Assembly: GCF_000012945.1 (NCBI RefSeq)
Contig: NC_007511.1
Coordinates: 2,418,001 to 2,482,000, forward strand
Direction: 5' to 3'
Origin: Burkholderia lata
GTDB taxonomy: Bacteria > Pseudomonadota > Gammaproteobacteria > Burkholderiales > Burkholderiaceae
Length of the DNA stretch: 64,000 nt
Shown here: positions 11,367 through 21,198 of the stretch, in pieces
Position numbering within the stretch: the first letter of the stretch is position 1
How the letters are laid out: every line of letters starts with the position of its first letter
Translations under genes and position numbers: made by a program
The notes under the pieces: model-generated
Databases searched by the model: none
What the model was told of the DNA's origin: nothing
The model's input: the letters and a program-made list of their open reading frames with translations, nothing else

Positions 11367-12899
11367 TCACTCGACCGACAGCTGCAGGTTCATCTGCGAG
11401 CGTTCGGTGTCGCCAGCCGTGTCGCGATCGGCCTGCGATGCCGGCGTGAGGCGCGCGCGCTCGATCGCATCGAGATACTCGGGCGTCACGTCGCCGGTGA
11501 TGTAGTTGCCGTCGAAGCACGACGCCTCGAAGCGTTCGAGCTTCGGGTTGATGTCGCGCACCGCGCGGCGCAGGTCGTCGACGTCCTGATAGATCAGGTG
11601 ATCGGCGCCGATGATCTTCGCGACGTCTTCGTCGGTACGGCCATGCGCAACCAGCTCGCCGCGCGTCGGCATGTCGATGCCGTACACGTTCGGGAACTTC
11701 ACGGGCGGCGCAGCCGACGCGAAGATCACCGACTTCGCGCCCGCATCGCGCGCCATCTGCACGATTTCATGCGAGGTCGTGCCGCGCACGATCGAATCGT
11801 CGACGATCAGCACGTTCTTGTCCTTGAACTCGATGCTCATCGCATTGAGCTTCTGGCGCACCGACTTCTTGCGCACGGCCTGGCCCGGCATGATGAACGT
11901 GCGGCCGACATAGCGGTTCTTGAAGAAGCCTTCGCGATACTCGACGCCGAGCTTCGCAGCGACCTGCATCGCGGCCGGGCGCGACGAATCGGGAATCGGC
12001 ATCACGACGTCGATCGGCACGTTCGGCAGCTCGCGCTTGATCTTCTCGGCGAGATAGTCGCCCATGCGCAGACGCACGTTGTAGACCGGCACGCCGTCGA
12101 GGCACGAATCCGGACGCGCGAGGTACACGTATTCGAACATGCACGGATTCAGCGTCGGCTGCTCCGCGCACTGCTGGCTGTGGAAGTTGCCGGCCGGGTC
12201 GATGAAGATCGCTTCGCCCGGTTGCACGTCGCGGACGAATTCGAAACCGATGCCTTCGACAGCCACCGACTCCGATGCGACCATCCACTCGGTACCGTGC
12301 TCGGTTTCGAGCTTGCCGATGCACAGCGGGCGGATGCCGAACGGATCGCGGAACGCGAGCAGGCCGTAGCCGGCGATCAGCGACACGATCGCGTACGAGC
12401 CCTGCAGGCGGCGATGCACGCCCGCAACGGCCTTGAACACCGATGCCGGGTCGAGCTCGAGGCCCGTGGTCGACAGTTGCAGCTCGTGCGCGAACACGTT
12501 GAGCAGCACTTCGCTGTCGGAGTTGGTGTTGAGGTGCCGGCGGTCGATCCGGAACATCTCGTCCTTCAGTTGCTTCCAGTTCGTCAGGTTGCCGTTGTGC
12601 GCGAGGATGATCCCGAACGGCGCGTTCACGTAGAACGGTTGTGCCTCGGCTTCGCTCGACGCCGAGCCGGCGGTCGGGTAGCGCACCTGGCCGATCCCGT
12701 AGGTGCCGGGCAGGCTGCGCATGTTGCGCGTGCGGAACACGTCGCGCACCATGCCGTTCGCCTTGTACATGTGGAAATTGTTGCCGTCCGCCGTCGCGAT
12801 GCCCGCCGCGTCCTGACCGCGATGCTGCAGCAGCAGCAGGCTGTCATAGATCAGCTGATTGACCGGGGATTGGGAGATAACGCCTACGATGCCGCACAT
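11367..12899 (-). CDS. purF: amidophosphoribosyltransferase
   Basis: A 510-residue enzyme that makes phosphoribosylamine from PRPP and glutamine, first step of purine synthesis. The N-terminal MCGIVGV begins with the catalytic cysteine of the class II glutaminase domain. LLLQHRGQDAAGIAT and AHNGNLTNW follow. The C-terminal half is a phosphoribosyltransferase with the PRPP loop VLIVDDSIVRGTTS near residue 365. No propeptide precedes Cys2. It follows cvpA by 51 bp, an order (cvpA-purF) shared with many proteobacteria. Confidence 0.96.
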   Translation of the reverse strand: MCGIVGVISQSPVNQLIYDSLLLLQHRGQDAAGIATADGNNFHMYKANGMVRDVFRTRNMRSLPGTYGIGQVRYPTAGSASSEAEAQPFYVNAPFGIILAHNGNLTNWKQLKDEMFRIDRRHLNTNSDSEVLLNVFAHELQLSTTGLELDPASVFKAVAGVHRRLQGSYAIVSLIAGYGLLAFRDPFGIRPLCIGKLETEHGTEWMVASESVAVEGIGFEFVRDVQPGEAIFIDPAGNFHSQQCAEQPTLNPCMFEYVYLARPDSCLDGVPVYNVRLRMGDYLAEKIKRELPNVPIDVVMPIPDSSRPAAMQVAAKLGVEYREGFFKNRYVGRTFIMPGQAVRKKSVRQKLNAMSIEFKDKNVLIVDDSIVRGTTSHEIVQMARDAGAKSVIFASAAPPVKFPNVYGIDMPTRGELVAHGRTDEDVAKIIGADHLIYQDVDDLRRAVRDINPKLERFEASCFDGNYITGDVTPEYLDAIERARLTPASQADRDTAGDTERSQMNLQLSVE

Positions 12900-12950
12900 G
12901 GCATGTCCTTCAGAATGACAAAATCGGTTCCGTCCTGCCCGGCCGCGTCG

Positions 12951-13445
12951 TCACACGCGTACGTACTGGGCCATGCCGTCGGGCAGGAGCTGCTTCAGCT
13001 CATGCACGCCCTGCTCGGCGAAAGGACGCAATAGCGCATTGCGCCAGAAATCCTGTTTGGGCAGTTCGGTCAGCCCGGCCGCCGCGACCAGCAGCACCAC
13101 CAGCACGCAGCCGCGGACGAGCCCGAACATCATGCCCAGCGAGCGGTCGACGCCGCCCAGGCCACTCGCCTGCGCGATCCGCGACAGCAGCGCGTTCGCA
13201 ACACCGGCGACCAGCACCACGCCGATCACGACCAACGCGAAGGCGATCACCCACTGCGTCAGCGCACCGCCCGGCCAGTTCGCCGGGATATACGGCACGA
13301 CCAGTCCGACGTAGCGGCCCGCGATCACGATCGCCGCGATCCAGCCGATCAGCCCGAAAATCTCGGATACGAAGCCGCGCCACGCACCGCGTAGCGCCGA
13401 CAACACGATCACCGCCAATACAGCGTAGTCGAAAGCCGTCAGCAT
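12951..13445 (-). CDS. cvpA: CvpA family inner-membrane protein
   Basis: A 164-residue protein with four hydrophobic segments (about residues 5-25, 28-48, 63-85 and 102-122), beginning MLTAFDYAVLAVIVLSALRG as usual for CvpA. In E. coli the homologue is needed for colicin V production and helps envelope stress and bile tolerance; the biochemical role is unclear. Starts 6 bp after the dedD-like gene and precedes purF, the conserved arrangement. Confidence 0.9.
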   Translation of the reverse strand: MLTAFDYAVLAVIVLSALRGAWRGFVSEIFGLIGWIAAIVIAGRYVGLVVPYIPANWPGGALTQWVIAFALVVIGVVLVAGVANALLSRIAQASGLGGVDRSLGMMFGLVRGCVLVVLLVAAAGLTELPKQDFWRNALLRPFAEQGVHELKQLLPDGMAQYVRV

Positions 13446-13451
13446 CGTGCG

Positions 13452-14297
13452 TTACTGCGTCAGACCGGCTTCGCGCACCTTCGCGATCGCGGCGGAAGCC
13501 GCCGCACGATCCGCGAACGGGCCTGCACGCAACAGTGTAGCCGTGCTGCCGTCCGCCTGCTTGCGATGCTCGACATATGCGGGCACGCCCGCCGATTTCA
13601 ATTTGGTGGCCCACGAACGGGCCGTCGCGTCGTCCTTGAACGATCCGAGCTGCACCGCGAAACGCGCACCGGCCGGCGACGACGGCGACGAAGCATCGCT
13701 GCTGTCCGGGCTGGCCGCGTCGGTATTCGCGACGGCCGCAGGCGCGGGTGCAGGCTTCGGCGCGGCCGGCTTCGCCACGGGGGCAGCCGGTTTCGGCGCA
13801 GGCTTCGGCGGCGTCACGCTCGCCGTGGTCGTGGTATCGGGCTTCGCGGCCGGCTTGTCGGCATCCTTCGGCGCGGGCGCCGGTGCAGCCGCAACGGCCA
13901 CATCGGATGCCGGCGGCTCGTCGTGCGCGACGCCCGCCTGTACGTCGGAGGCGTCATCGTCGCGCGGCGCGACCGCCTGGTGCGCGGGCCGGTTCGGAAT
14001 GTCGATTGCGATGTCGTCCGTGACCGGCTTCGGGTGCGAATCGAGCACCATCGGCAGCACGATCACGGCTGCGACGACGAGCGCGATCGCGCCGACGAGG
14101 CGACGGCGCGCGCGTTGCTTTTCTGGAAGGGTCGGATCGAGGAGCAGTGCGTCCGATTCCGGACGCTCGGTGCGGCGCGAGCGTCGCTCGACGCGTTCAG
14201 TGGTGCGCTCCGTGCGCACGTTCCGGGAGGTCCCGGTGCGACCGCCGCGCCGCGGGGGCGCGTCGTCGTCTTTCTTGCCGAACGAGAAAATTCCCAT
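13452..14297 (-). CDS. SPOR-domain cell-division protein (DedD-like)
   Basis: A 281-residue bitopic inner-membrane protein: a very basic cytoplasmic start (about residues 1-65), one membrane segment (LVGAIALVVAAVIVLPMVLD near 66-85), a long Pro/Ala/Lys-rich periplasmic linker, and a C-terminal SPOR domain (about 205-281; ARFAVQLGSFKDDATARSWA and LLRAGPFADRAAA). SPOR domains bind denuded glycan strands at the septum. Position between folC and cvpA is the same as E. coli dedD, so the role is probably in septation. Confidence 0.85.
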   Translation of the reverse strand: MGIFSFGKKDDDAPPRRGGRTGTSRNVRTERTTERVERRSRRTERPESDALLLDPTLPEKQRARRRLVGAIALVVAAVIVLPMVLDSHPKPVTDDIAIDIPNRPAHQAVAPRDDDASDVQAGVAHDEPPASDVAVAAAPAPAPKDADKPAAKPDTTTTASVTPPKPAPKPAAPVAKPAAPKPAPAPAAVANTDAASPDSSDASSPSSPAGARFAVQLGSFKDDATARSWATKLKSAGVPAYVEHRKQADGSTATLLRAGPFADRAAASAAIAKVREAGLTQ

Positions 14298-14326
14298 GAA
14301 TGGCTGAGTCCGAAACTGCCCGTCAG

Positions 14327-15637
14327 TCAGTGTTGCTGCGATTTACGGTAGGCCAGCACGCCGGCAACCGTATGGAAACTGCCGAAAACCACGATTCTAT
14401 CATTCTCGGATGCTCTTTTTAGTGCATCGCGAAACGCTTCGGCAGGCGAAGCGTAACGCGTGACGCTCGAATCGGGCCCCTCCTCCACGCCGGCCTTGCG
14501 CAGCGCGGCTTCGAGCTGCTCCGCAGAGGCCGCGCGCGGCAGCGGCAGGTCGGTCACGCACCAGTGGTCGATCTCGCCTTTGAGGTGCTGCAGCACGCCG
14601 TCGATGTCCTTGTCGTGCATCGCGCCGAACACCGCGTACGTGTACGGGAAGAAGCCCATGTTGCCGAGGTTCTGCTCCAGCACGGCCGATGCATGCGGGT
14701 TGTGTGCGACGTCGAGCACGATCGCCGGCTTGCCGGGCAGCACCTGGAAGCGCCCCGGCAGTTCGACGTTCGCGAGGCCGAGCCGGATGTCCTGCGCCGA
14801 CACCGGCAGCACCGGGCGCAGCGCTTCGAGCGCGGCGAGCGCGGCCGATGCATTGATCAGCTGATTCGCCCCGCGCAGCGCCGGATACGCAAGCGCCGGA
14901 TAGCGTTTCTCGCGACCGAGGTAGCTCCACTGCTGGCGCTCCGCGCCTGCCTGCGCCTCGTAGCGGAAATCGCGGCCGACGAGCCACAGGTCGGCGCCGA
15001 CCGCTTCTGCGTGGTCGATCAGCGTTTGCGGCGCGGCCGGATCGCCGCAGATAGCCGGCTTGCCGGAGCGGAAGATCCCGGCCTTCTCGAACGCGATCTT
15101 CTCGCGCGTGTCGCCGAGGTATTCGGTGTGGTCGATGTCGATGCTCGTGACGATCGCGCAATCGGTATCGATGATGTTGACCGCATCGAGCCGGCCGCCG
15201 AGGCCGACTTCGAGGATCACCGCGTCGAGCCCGCGCGACGCGAACAGGTGCAGGATCGCGAGCGTCGTGAATTCGAAGTACGTGAGCGACACCGGCTCGG
15301 GCAGCGACGTGCGCGCGGCTTCGACGGCCTCGAAGTGCGGCAGCAGCTCGTCATCGGTGACGTTCTGCCCGTTCACGCGGGCGCGCTCGTTGAATTCGAG
15401 CAGGTGCGGCGATGTGTGGCAGCCGACCTTGTAACCGGCGCGCACGAGGATCGTCTCGAGGAACGCACAGGTCGAGCCCTTGCCGTTCGTGCCGCCGACG
15501 GTGATGACGGGGCACGCGAATTCGAGCTGCAGCGCCGCCTTGACCTGCCCGATGCGGGTCAGGCCCATGTCGATGCCGACCGGGTGCGCGCGTTCGAGAT
15601 GCGAAAGCCACGCGTCGAGAGTGGGAAAAGTGCTCAT
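14327..15637 (-). CDS. folC: bifunctional dihydrofolate/folylpolyglutamate synthase
   Basis: A 436-residue Mur-ligase-family enzyme that attaches glutamate to dihydropteroate and folates. The P-loop GGTNGKGST is near residue 48, followed by TSPHL and FNERARVNG; ILEVGLGGRLDAVN and DVAHNPHA are family signatures. Full length. It begins 100 bp after accD, with a terminator-like hairpin in the gap, and ends 29 bp before the dedD-like gene. Confidence 0.95.
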   Translation of the reverse strand: MSTFPTLDAWLSHLERAHPVGIDMGLTRIGQVKAALQLEFACPVITVGGTNGKGSTCAFLETILVRAGYKVGCHTSPHLLEFNERARVNGQNVTDDELLPHFEAVEAARTSLPEPVSLTYFEFTTLAILHLFASRGLDAVILEVGLGGRLDAVNIIDTDCAIVTSIDIDHTEYLGDTREKIAFEKAGIFRSGKPAICGDPAAPQTLIDHAEAVGADLWLVGRDFRYEAQAGAERQQWSYLGREKRYPALAYPALRGANQLINASAALAALEALRPVLPVSAQDIRLGLANVELPGRFQVLPGKPAIVLDVAHNPHASAVLEQNLGNMGFFPYTYAVFGAMHDKDIDGVLQHLKGEIDHWCVTDLPLPRAASAEQLEAALRKAGVEEGPDSSVTRYASPAEAFRDALKRASENDRIVVFGSFHTVAGVLAYRKSQQH

Positions 15638-15681
15638 CGGTTCAAATCTGGATCGGGACCGCCACTACGCCAAAAAACGAA

Positions 15682-15715
15682 GCGCGCCGCCTGGCGCTGA
15701 AACCAGGCGACGCGC
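15682..15715 (-). terminator. terminator-like hairpin between accD and folC
   Basis: On the minus strand, stem GCGCG-CGCCTGG paired with CCAGGCG-CGCGC (one mismatch), followed by TTCGTTTTTTGG. It lies in the 100-bp accD-folC gap, 22 bp after accD. It should stop or thin the trp-accD transcript, which means folC and the genes after it may rely on readthrough or on a promoter of their own. Confidence 0.7.
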
Positions 15716-15737
15716 AGTGTTCACCATCTTGCGCCGG

Positions 15738-16610
<873 letters not shown>

Positions 16611-16674
16611 CGTATGGTTTCCTGTTCCGTGGCGGGGCGGGCCGTGTGGCCCGTTCCCGCTTCCTGTGTTGTGT

Positions 16675-17490
16675 TTATCGCGCCGTCTTGCCCGCGCCGT
16701 CCAGGGCGGCACGCAGCTCGGCAATGAAAGTCTTCAGCGCGGCGGCGGCACCCTCCGGCGCAGCGCTTTCGAGCAGCTGCACGAGGCGGCTGCCGATCAC
16801 GACGGCGTCCGACACTTCGGCCACTGCGCGCGCCGTTTCGGCGTCGCGGATACCGAAGCCGACGCCGACCGGAACCGGCACGCGCGACTTGATGGCCGGG
16901 ATTTTACCCGCAATGCTCGAAACATCCAGATTTCCTGCGCCGGTCACGCCCTTGAGCGACACGTAGTACACGTAGCCGCTCGCGATCTTGCCGACGTCGG
17001 CGATGCGTTCGTCGGTCGACGTGGGCGCGAGCAGGAAGATCGGATCGATCTGCGCGGCACGCATTTTCTCGGCGAACACGCCCGCTTCTTCCGGCGGATA
17101 GTCGACGACGAGCACGCCGTCGACCCCGGCCGCCTGGGCTTCGGCCGCGAACGTGTCGACACCCATCCGCTCGATCGGGTTCGCATAGCCCATCAGCACG
17201 ACGGGAGTTTTGGGGTCGGTTTCGCGAAAACGCTTCACGTCGGCGAGCACGCTCTTGAGCGTGACGCCGCGCGCGAGCGCGCGTTCCGACGAGCGCTGGA
17301 TCACGGGGCCGTCGGCCATCGGGTCCGAGAACGGCACGCCGAGTTCGATCACGTCCGCGCCGCCTTCGGCGAGCGCATGCATGAATTCGACGGTCTTGGC
17401 GGGATCGGGGTCGCCGGCCGTGATGAACGGGATCAGGCCCTTACGGCCTTGTTCGGCGAGCGCGGCGAAGGTCTGCTGAATACGATTCAT
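16675..17490 (-). CDS. trpA: tryptophan synthase alpha subunit
   Basis: A 271-residue TIM-barrel enzyme that cleaves indole-glycerol phosphate and passes indole to TrpB. Catalytic Glu49 ([13 protein letters not shown]) and Asp60 (DPMADGP) are present, as is the phosphate-binding [17 protein letters not shown] before the ATG is a good ribosome site. It is split from trpB by a DNA methyltransferase gene and a strong hairpin (17508-17541), which is unusual since trpB and trpA products act as a complex and are often coupled. Confidence 0.97.
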   Translation of the reverse strand: MNRIQQTFAALAEQGRKGLIPFITAGDPDPAKTVEFMHALAEGGADVIELGVPFSDPMADGPVIQRSSERALARGVTLKSVLADVKRFRETDPKTPVVLMGYANPIERMGVDTFAAEAQAAGVDGVLVVDYPPEEAGVFAEKMRAAQIDPIFLLAPTSTDERIADVGKIASGYVYYVSLKGVTGAGNLDVSSIAGKIPAIKSRVPVPVGVGFGIRDAETARAVAEVSDAVVIGSRLVQLLESAAPEGAAAALKTFIAELRAALDGAGKTAR

Positions 17491-17507
17491 GATAATTTTC
17501 CTTTGTC

Positions 17508-17541
17508 GACCGGAGTTAGCGCTTTAGCGCTTACTCCGGTC
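17508..17541 (-). repeat. intercistronic hairpin before trpA
   Basis: Arms of 15 bases with one mismatch (GACCGGAGT-AGCGC type) around a four-base loop, directly upstream of the trpA ribosome site. No U tract follows on the minus strand, so it is not a classical terminator. It may stabilise or process the mRNA, or be a member of a dispersed palindromic repeat family. Confidence 0.7.
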
Positions 17542-17578
17542 CCATGCAAAGCAGCGTTCGGCGATGCGGCGGCGCGAT

Positions 17579-18430
17579 TCACGCGCACGCCGGCGCAGCG
17601 AGCGCGTTCACGCGCTCGTGCGCGATCGCACAATAGCTTTCGTTGATCTCGTAGCCGACGAAGTCGCGCCCCTGCCGTGCGCAGGCCACCGCGGTCGTGC
17701 CGCTGCCCATGAACGGATCGAGCACGCGGCCGCCCGGCGGGCAGCTTGCGAGCACCATCCGCTCGATGATTTCCAGCGGCTTCTGGGTCGGATGATCGAC
17801 GCGCTCCGCGTGCTGCCGGTGCAGGCGCGAGACCGACCAGACGTCCTTCGGGTTGTAGCCCATCTCCAGCCACTTGCTGCCTTCGAACAGCTTGCGCGAG
17901 CGGGCCTTCTTCGTGTCGGCGTCGTACGGGATGCGGACCGGATCGAGATCGAAGTAATACGCTTTGGAAACCGCGAAAAAGCCGATGTTGTCGTGCACCG
18001 ACGTGAAACGGCGCGTCGTGCCGCCCATGCTCGGCACGCGCCGGTCCCAGATGATCTCGTTGACCATCGTGAGCTGCGTCTTCAGGAAACTGAAGATTTC
18101 CGGCGCGTACTGCCACGTGCAGAAGATGTACATCGACCCGCTCGGCTTCAGCTTCGGAATCGCGAGCTCGAGCCACTCGCGCGTCCACGCGAGAAAGTCG
18201 TCGCCCGAACGCTTGTCCGAGTCGTTGCCGTAGTCCTTGCCGAGACCGTACGGCGGATCGGCGACGATCAGGTCGATCGACGCGTCCGGCAGGTGCGCGG
18301 CATGGGTCAGGAAATCGCGGTTATGCAGTTCGATACCGGACGGCAGCGCGCGCGGCACGGCAGCGGCGGGCTGAACCGCCCCCGCCTCGCTCGCGGCACC
18401 GCCGCCCGGTTCTTCGATCAGGTCACGCAT
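17579..18430 (-). CDS. orphan adenine-type DNA methyltransferase (beta class)
   Basis: A 283-residue N6-adenine/N4-cytosine methyltransferase. DPPYGLG (residues 58-64) is the catalytic motif IV and comes before the AdoMet motif DPFMGSGTT (about 240-248), the order of the beta class. The target-recognition part lies between them. No restriction endonuclease gene is nearby, so it is a solitary methylase. It sits 9 bp after trpB and 88 bp before trpA, inside the tryptophan operon. From memory, the methyltransferase at this locus in B. cenocepacia has been reported to modify GTWWAC and to influence gene expression; that is literature knowledge, not visible here. Confidence 0.9.
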   Translation of the reverse strand: MRDLIEEPGGGAASEAGAVQPAAAVPRALPSGIELHNRDFLTHAAHLPDASIDLIVADPPYGLGKDYGNDSDKRSGDDFLAWTREWLELAIPKLKPSGSMYIFCTWQYAPEIFSFLKTQLTMVNEIIWDRRVPSMGGTTRRFTSVHDNIGFFAVSKAYYFDLDPVRIPYDADTKKARSRKLFEGSKWLEMGYNPKDVWSVSRLHRQHAERVDHPTQKPLEIIERMVLASCPPGGRVLDPFMGSGTTAVACARQGRDFVGYEINESYCAIAHERVNALAAPACA

Positions 18431-18439
18431 CGGTCGGGG

Positions 18440-19633
18440 TCAGAGTTCGATGCCCGATCGCTCGGCGACCGTGTGCATGTCCTTGTCGCCGCGGCCCGAC
18501 AGGTTGACGAGCAGGATCTTGTCCTTCGGCAACGTCGGCGCGAGCTTCACGCCATACGCGATCGCGTGGCTCGACTCGAGCGCGGGAATGATCCCCTCGA
18601 TCCGGCAGCAGTCGTGGAACGCCTTCAGCGCTTCCTCGTCGGTGATGCCGACGTACTGCGCACGGCCGCTATCCTTCAGCCACGCGTGCTCGGGGCCGAC
18701 GCCCGGATAGTCGAGGCCCGCCGACACCGAATGCGTCTCGATGATCTGGCCGTTGTCGTCCTGCAGCAGGTAGGTACGGTTGCCGTGCAGCACGCCCGGG
18801 CTGCCGGCGATCAGCGACGCCGCGTGATGGCCCGTGTCGAGGCCGTCGCCGGCTGCTTCGACGCCGATCAACTGCACCGAGGTGTCGTCGATGTACGGAT
18901 AGAAGATGCCCATCGCGTTCGAGCCGCCGCCCACGCAGGCGATCACCGCGTCAGGCTGCCGGCCGGTCATTTCCGGCATCTGCACCTTGCACTCGTCGCC
19001 GATCACGCGCTGGAAGTCGCGCACCATCATCGGGTACGGGTGCGGGCCCGCGACCGTGCCGATGATGTAGAACGTGTTCTCGATGTTCGTGACCCAGTCG
19101 CGCATCGCTTCGTTCAGCGCGTCCTTCAGCGTGCGCGAACCCGATTCGACCGGCACGACCGTCGCGCCGAGCAGCTTCATCCGGTAGACGTTCGCGGCCT
19201 GGCGGCGCACGTCTTCCGAACCCATGTAGACGACGCACTCCATCCCGAAGCGCGCGCAGATCGTCGCGGTCGCGACGCCGTGCTGGCCGGCGCCCGTCTC
19301 GGCGATCACGCGCTTCTTGCCCATGCGCTTCGCGAGCAGCGCCTGGCCGATCACGTTGTTGATCTTGTGCGCGCCGGTGTGGTTCAGGTCTTCGCGCTTC
19401 AGGTAGATCTGCGCGCCGCCGAGCGTCTCGCTCCAGCGCTGCGCGTGATAGATCGGCGACGGGCGGCCGACGAAATGCTTCAGCTCGCGCTCGAATTCGG
19501 CGACGAAATCGGGATCGTTCTGGAATTTTTCATACGCCGCGCGCAGTTCGTCCAGCGCGTGAATCAGCGTCTCGGCGACAAACGTGCCGCCATACGGGCC
19601 GAAGTGGCCGCGATCATCAGGAAGGTTGTACAT
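18440..19633 (-). CDS. trpB: tryptophan synthase beta subunit
   Basis: A 397-residue PLP enzyme joining indole and serine to give tryptophan. The PLP lysine is in [11 protein letters not shown] (about K90), and [22 protein letters not shown] and the phosphate loop [10 protein letters not shown] are all present. Full length. It is followed after 9 bp by the methyltransferase gene and preceded by trpF at 54 bp. Confidence 0.97.
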   Translation of the reverse strand: MYNLPDDRGHFGPYGGTFVAETLIHALDELRAAYEKFQNDPDFVAEFERELKHFVGRPSPIYHAQRWSETLGGAQIYLKREDLNHTGAHKINNVIGQALLAKRMGKKRVIAETGAGQHGVATATICARFGMECVVYMGSEDVRRQAANVYRMKLLGATVVPVESGSRTLKDALNEAMRDWVTNIENTFYIIGTVAGPHPYPMMVRDFQRVIGDECKVQMPEMTGRQPDAVIACVGGGSNAMGIFYPYIDDTSVQLIGVEAAGDGLDTGHHAASLIAGSPGVLHGNRTYLLQDDNGQIIETHSVSAGLDYPGVGPEHAWLKDSGRAQYVGITDEEALKAFHDCCRIEGIIPALESSHAIAYGVKLAPTLPKDKILLVNLSGRGDKDMHTVAERSGIEL

Positions 19634-19687
19634 GGTGTCTCTCTCGATCGGTCGATGCGCCCCGCTTTCGGGGCCGCACCGCTTGCA

Positions 19688-20389
19688 TCACCCGGCGTCC
19701 GCTTCGCGCACCGCGCGTACGAACGCCGCCATCCGGGCGTGATCCTTCACGCCCTTCGCGCCCTCCACTTCGATGCCACTCGAGACATCGACAGCAAACG
19801 GGCGCAACTGGCGAATCGCATCACCGACGTTTTGCGCGCTCAAGCCACCACTCAAAACGGCCCGATGCGCGAGCTCTGCGGGAATAAGAGACCAATCGAA
19901 GACCTTGCCGCTACCACCGTAATCCGGCACCAGGGTGTCGAACAGGAGGCCGCGCGCTTTCGAATAATGAAGACCCGATTCTACCAAATCGGCCGATTGC
20001 GTCGAGGGGCCCACGCGCACCGCGCGCAGCCACGGCAGGCGCGCCGCGCGGCCGAGCGCGTCGCACTGTTCGGGTGTCTCGTCGCCGTGGAACTGCAGCA
20101 GCGTGAGCGGCACGTCGCGCACGACGGCCTCGATCTCGGCCTCGGTCGCGTTCACGAACAGTCCGACCACCGACACGAACGGCGGCGCGAGACGCGCCAG
20201 CTCGGCCGCCTGCGCGATCGACACCGCGCGCGGGCTCTTCGGGTAGAACACGAGTCCGATCGCATCGGCGCCGAGCGCGGCCGCGTGCAGCACGTCCTCG
20301 GGGCGCGACAGCCCGCACAGCTTGATGCGCGTGCGCGGCGGCAGGCCGGTCGCGGCGGGAGTCGAGGGAGACACGGCGTGATCCGTCAT
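19688..20389 (-). CDS. trpF: phosphoribosylanthranilate isomerase
   Basis: A 233-residue TIM-barrel enzyme converting phosphoribosylanthranilate to CdRP in tryptophan synthesis. [11 protein letters not shown] contains the catalytic cysteine near residue 25; [21 protein letters not shown] and [14 protein letters not shown] (with the catalytic Asp) are typical. Its ATG overlaps the truA stop by 4 bp, so it is translationally coupled to truA. Confidence 0.95.
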   Translation of the reverse strand: MTDHAVSPSTPAATGLPPRTRIKLCGLSRPEDVLHAAALGADAIGLVFYPKSPRAVSIAQAAELARLAPPFVSVVGLFVNATEAEIEAVVRDVPLTLLQFHGDETPEQCDALGRAARLPWLRAVRVGPSTQSADLVESGLHYSKARGLLFDTLVPDYGGSGKVFDWSLIPAELAHRAVLSGGLSAQNVGDAIRQLRPFAVDVSSGIEVEGAKGVKDHARMAAFVRAVREADAG

Positions 20390-21198
20390 GATTGCGGGTC
20401 CAGATCAGCCCAGACGCTGCTCCACGGCACACTGCCGAGCTGCGCGGGCGGGACGGCGAATTCCGCCGGGTAGCCGACGTGGGCGAGATACAGCCCGTCG
20501 GCCATGAACGTGGGCGCCGCAAGATTGCGGTCGCGCCCGGCCAGCACGTCGGCGAGCCAGTCGGCCGGATAGCGGCCTCGACCGACCGCGACGAGGCAGC
20601 CCATCAGGTTGCGCACCATGTGGTGCAGGAACGCGTTGGCGCGAAACCGGAAATGAACGAAATGGCCCACGCGCCGCACGTCGATCTGGTACAGGTGTTT
20701 GACCGGCGTCTTCGACTGGCATTCCGACGACCGGAACGACGAGAAATCGTGTTCGCCGATCAGGTGCGCGGCGGCGGCGCGCATCGCGTCGTCGTCGAGC
20801 GGCGTATGGATCCAGCCCGCACGCCCCGCCAGCATCGGCGAGCGCACGGGATGCACATACAGCGCGTAGTAATAGGTACGCTCGAACGCCGAGAAACGCG
20901 CGTGGAACGTTTCCGGCATCGGCTTCGCCCATTGCACTGCCACGGTCGACGGCAGGAACGCGTTGGTGCCGCGCACCCACGAGAAAACCTCACGATCGAG
21001 GTCGGTATCGAAGTGCACGACCTGCCCGAGCCCGTGCACGCCCGTGTCGGTCCGCCCGGCCACCGTCGTATGCAGCGGCACGCGCGCGAACTCGGCCAGC
21101 GCGTGCTCGAGCCGATCCTGCACGGTCTTGCCGTGCGGCTGCGCCTGCCAGCCGCAGAACGCCGCGCCGTCGTACTGAATGCCGAGCGCGATCCGCAT
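20386..21198 (-). CDS. truA: tRNA pseudouridine(38-40) synthase
   Basis: A 270-residue enzyme that makes pseudouridine at tRNA positions 38-40 of the anticodon arm. It has the catalytic aspartate in [14 protein letters not shown] (near residue 51), the start [18 protein letters not shown], and [11 protein letters not shown] near the C-terminus. Start at the ATG overlapping the fimV stop by one base (TGATG); it ends overlapping trpF. The fimV-truA-trpF order is conserved in many beta- and gamma-proteobacteria. Confidence 0.95.
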   Translation of the reverse strand: MRIALGIQYDGAAFCGWQAQPHGKTVQDRLEHALAEFARVPLHTTVAGRTDTGVHGLGQVVHFDTDLDREVFSWVRGTNAFLPSTVAVQWAKPMPETFHARFSAFERTYYYALYVHPVRSPMLAGRAGWIHTPLDDDAMRAAAAHLIGEHDFSSFRSSECQSKTPVKHLYQIDVRRVGHFVHFRFRANAFLHHMVRNLMGCLVAVGRGRYPADWLADVLAGRDRNLAAPTFMADGLYLAHVGYPAEFAVPPAQLGSVPWSSVWADLDPQS

